DNA of 64,000 nt from Burhinus oedicnemus. Taxonomy: Eukaryota; Chordata; Aves; Charadriiformes; Burhinidae. Positions 60,547 to 64,000 of the stretch are shown one piece after another. The stretch spans positions 1,481,800-1,545,799 of the forward strand of contig VFFE01007563.1 in the NCBI GenBank assembly GCA_008921705.1, read 5' to 3'. A model generated the notes under the pieces. That model was not told the DNA's origin, made no database searches, and was given only the letters and a program-made list of their open reading frames with translations. Within the stretch, counting starts at the first letter, position 1; each line of letters opens with the position of its first letter. The position numbers and the translations under genes are program-made.

Positions 60547-63500
60547 GAGGTTTGTCATGTTTATAAATAGTCCTCCACAATTACGTGTTACATCTTGAAA
60601 ATGTTGTGTTCTTTTCAAATAAGCTAATCAGTCCTTGGGATTTTTGACTTATGTCTTAGGCAAGATAACCAAATGGATATCACCTATGAAAAAGACATTA
60701 TTTAATCATTATCAGCAGGGCTTTTAATCCTTAAAGCACTATTCTTAAATCACTGCAACCTCATGACCTTTTCAATCAGTAAGGATTACTGCCACTTTTT
60801 AAAGATGCGGAAACGAGGGAAAAGAAGTTAAATGACTTGCCAGAGACCACAGAGGTAGCTGTATCCAGTCCTGGAATAAAAATGGATTATTACTTTCTGG
60901 TCCTAAAAATATTAAGATTCTGGTATACAAAATCTTCATTGCCATTGATACGCGATAGCCTGTACAAATGATTACAAATATTGCCAAACAAATATTTATC
61001 TTCAAATAAGGTTAATTGTCAACAGATTGCTCTATTTTTGTTACTACTTTTACAGAATTTGAGAAAATAATCTTCTTGTTTATTTGGAAAATAAAAATTC
61101 ATTCTCATACATAATTTATTTGTGGTAACTAAGGCTGATAAATATTATTTAATTTTCTGTGATTTGGGATTGGCCACATAGGTAAAGTAGTACCTCTCTT
61201 GCCCTTCGTTGACTGAGTTTAGAACAACAAATAATGATCACATGCTATAGGTTGGATTTTTGTTGTAGGTTTTGATACATGATTATTTATACTCAAAATT
61301 CCAAATCCTTAATATTGGATTTCATATATTCAAGTTATCTGTAGATTTTAAATAATAAAATAGCATTAATTCAAGTAAATAGTTGCATAATCCACTCACA
61401 AAATACATTTCAGAAAATATTAGTTCTGCACTTTATTTTTTCTTGGTTTTCATTAGTCCACAGTAGTATTTGAAGCCCTTCAATTAAATCTTTAAACCTA
61501 GGATTTGTCACATCTGCTGTCTGTAGTAATTCGTTATGTTTGTTGATTTTTTTAGTGACAAGCTTTTCAAATGGGACACATTTTTTAATGATTGATTAAC
61601 CCAGGATCTTTAACAAAAGGATATCTAAAGCATGTATTGAATCTTCTAGCATTGTGCTCAGATAATTCAACCACATTGATCTAAATTATCCTTGGCATCA
61701 AGGAAGCAGATGTAGGCTGTTTGTTACACTACCACAGAGACTTAATTTGGTGTAAATGTCACTCTTGCCAGCTCTTTGGATAAAGAATTAATTCCAAGAG
61801 TCATATTTCCTTCTAATGGAAAGATTGCTTCAGCAACTGCTAGAAAAAAACCCAGGGTAATAGAAAGCACTCAGTTGAGCCAACTTGTTTCCAAAAGCAA
61901 TGTAAATTTTTTGATTGGCTTGTGATAGGCAGCATTTAGGAATTGATTCTGCAAGTTGTCAGGCTCCCTTAGCTCTAACTAGCACCACTAAAAATTGAGG
62001 CATCTCAGCACCACACAGAAGGTGCTCAACCCTCATGAAGTCTGAGGTCCTTGGTGTTAAGAGGCCCCCTTTGAGCTTTGCAGAGCACAAGTCAGATGTT
62101 ATCCTCATACTTGCTTTTTAATGTTTTTACTTCACACTTCCCATTGTTCTTTTCAGCTCTGCTTCACGGGGAACAGTTTATTCCTCCTGTTGCACCTTGG
62201 GCACCAATGCTATCTCGATGCCTGTGCCAGGTTACAGTGCTCCAGGTGGAGCGGCTACCAGACATGTCCGTGAACATGAGCTTTATTATCTGATATTTTT
62301 TGTTCGTTTTCACGGTGGCAGCTCATGCAGGTGTATGTTTCCCTCTGGGATAGTTTGCAGGCATTTCTCACATAACAACTTCTACACAAAGAGGATGCAA
62401 AGCTGCTCTTGTGTGCTGGCCTCTCAGCCTCCCATCACCGGACTGTGAGAGCTGCTCCAAGGCTGCAGCGGTCCCACAAAGCAGGCATGCAGTACAGTTA
62501 GAGATGGTTCCTTTCCCTGCTGTCTTTTTCACCCCCTTTACAGCTGTGCTACAAAGCACATTTGAAAGATGTTCAGGCTCCCCCGATCCTCCTTCCTCCT
62601 GACTCTGCACTGATTGTGCTGTTTCCAGAAAAGCCTAGGTCCAGCCTGGAATCTGGTTCCTATTTTCAGAGTCATTGTCTATTGGACATCCCAGGAATAT
62701 ACCACTGGCCAATAAGACCAAACCAAAACGTGAAAGAGTTTTTTGTCCAAATACGTTATGTCTAAGCACGTTGAAATGGAAACCTGAGACAGAACAGCTT
62801 GCTTTTCCCTGACAATAACAAAATAATGTGTTTACACCTACCAACCTGTCCCAGCACTTTCTGCCTCCACTCTAGAAACTAATTCCTATCTCTGACATCC
62901 ATTAGGAACAGTGTGTTGAAGACCCAGTCCTCTTCTTTCCTTTTTAAGTTTCACGCTTTGTAAATGACAATCACTGCTTGACGCAGATATTGCACTGTAT
63001 GCCACTCAGGGATGTTTCATTACTAAAAATAGCTATATAAATATAACAGTGATAATAAGGAAAAGAATGTTAGAGGCTTCGAAGGGCATGGGTTGAGCCG
63101 CCCAAATGAACGTGACCCAGACAAGGCTTTCAAGCCAGTGATTAGAGGTAACATTGGTATAAACTGAATTCACTGTCAGCATTTCCTCAGCTTGATGCAG
63201 GACTCACTTCACCTGTTGTTTCACAGTCAGTGGAGCCCTACTGACCCATCAGTTTGTGATGTTAAAGTCCAATGCAAGCAAGCTTTGTATGAGTTACTGA
63301 ATTTAGACAACTGACAAAAGAAAGTGCAGTTTAAAGATCCTGAGTTTAGGTACCATTAATGTGAGCTCGTATTCAGAATTGCTGCAGGCATGTAAGAAGA
63401 AAGGTTAAGACATGGAATAAATGATAGTATGTCAGCAATGACAGCAATAGTTATTCTGAGCTACCACATGGAGAAATTACTGTAAAGAGCAAGTAGTATA

Positions 63501-64000
63501 AAGTGGCTAACAGCTACCCTTTCCTCCCTGGGATGCACAAAATCATAGCTACCACCAGGCCTCTGGAGCAATGCTTCTCCATGGTAGGACCAGTCCTTTT
63601 CTCACCTCAAGCAAGCGTGACCCTGTTTGATACTGCGCTAGTGAAGAATACACCTATTTCCTAGAATTCTGAAATGTGCTTCTGCTTATCCCTAGCTTTG
63701 CACCACGTTTTCTATAGACCTATCATTACAAGAACCCACACAGAAAGACAAATTTTGGTGTTTTAATTGCCAGTCATTGAGTTAATTCCGGGTCTCCAAC
63801 CAAGAATTTTTCCTCAGCTCTGATTATGGTCATTGCTCCTGTTCTCACAGTGAGTATGTATGGGTTTTGACTCCCTCCATCTTCTGAATTCCCTACACCT
63901 AGAAGATGAGTGAACAACTTCAAGAGGAGGAAAGGAGAGGCCAACATCCCTATGCATCAAGGTTTTCATAATCATATTCTTTGCCAACTCTCCCACTGCA

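Larger units (their letters stand above)
57755..64000 (+). other. RORB: RORB 3' UTR and downstream flank (end of transcript not determined)
   Basis: The last exon continues past the TGA at 57752-57754. The following kilobases are AT-rich and contain T runs, TTTTA pentamers, AT microsatellites and ATTTA-like AU elements, typical of a long vertebrate 3' UTR. Mammalian RORB transcripts have a 3' UTR of several kb as I recall, so much or all of this stretch may be transcribed. AATAAA hexamers occur at 59916, 60541, 61090, 61354 and 63416. A GC-richer patch at 59.38-59.72 kb contains a chance open frame. No neighbouring gene is seen before the window ends. Confidence 0.6.

Overview
This window is vertebrate nuclear DNA, almost certainly from a bird. 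It holds most of one gene on the + strand, the retinoid-related orphan nuclear receptor RORB (ROR-beta, NR1F2). The avian call rests on two 5'-truncated CR1 LINE tails ending in the typical short ATTCTATG-like repeats, low interspersed-repeat density, and a protein nearly identical to mammalian ROR-beta as I recall it. From general knowledge, RORB is Z-linked in chicken; nothing here identifies the species.

Layout: bases 1-22140 are 5' of the first coding exon seen and are read as the 3' part of intron 1. This stretch is AT-rich and carries the two CR1 fragments, several homopolymer runs, a dense cluster of nuclear-receptor half-sites (about 14.92-14.99 kb) and a few AT-rich blocks that look like non-coding regulatory DNA. 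Nine coding exons then run from 22141 to 57754: two zinc-finger exons (22141-22226 and 26634-26775), a large hinge exon (29844-30245), and six exons encoding the ligand-binding domain (47206-47327, 48558-48690, 50510-50617, 51725-51835, 57000-57112, 57599-57754). Every intron is GT-AG and every exon junction keeps the frame. The 16.96 kb intron after the hinge exon is the largest. From 57755 onward is the 3' UTR, probably several kb long, then 3' flank. Its end cannot be fixed from sequence alone.

The exons total 1373 nt. Adding the 7-nt first coding exon of the short isoform (Met-Arg plus one base of the Ala codon) gives 1380 nt, or 459 codons plus stop, the known length of ROR-beta isoform 1. 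That first exon, and the alternative first exon of the longer isoform, were not found here and should lie upstream.

Apart from this gene I find no second protein-coding gene, tRNA, rRNA, CRISPR array or bacterial-type system. Most other open frames in the window lack splice support, recognisable domains or homology. The points of interest are regulatory candidates and unusual DNA structure, not a new coding system.
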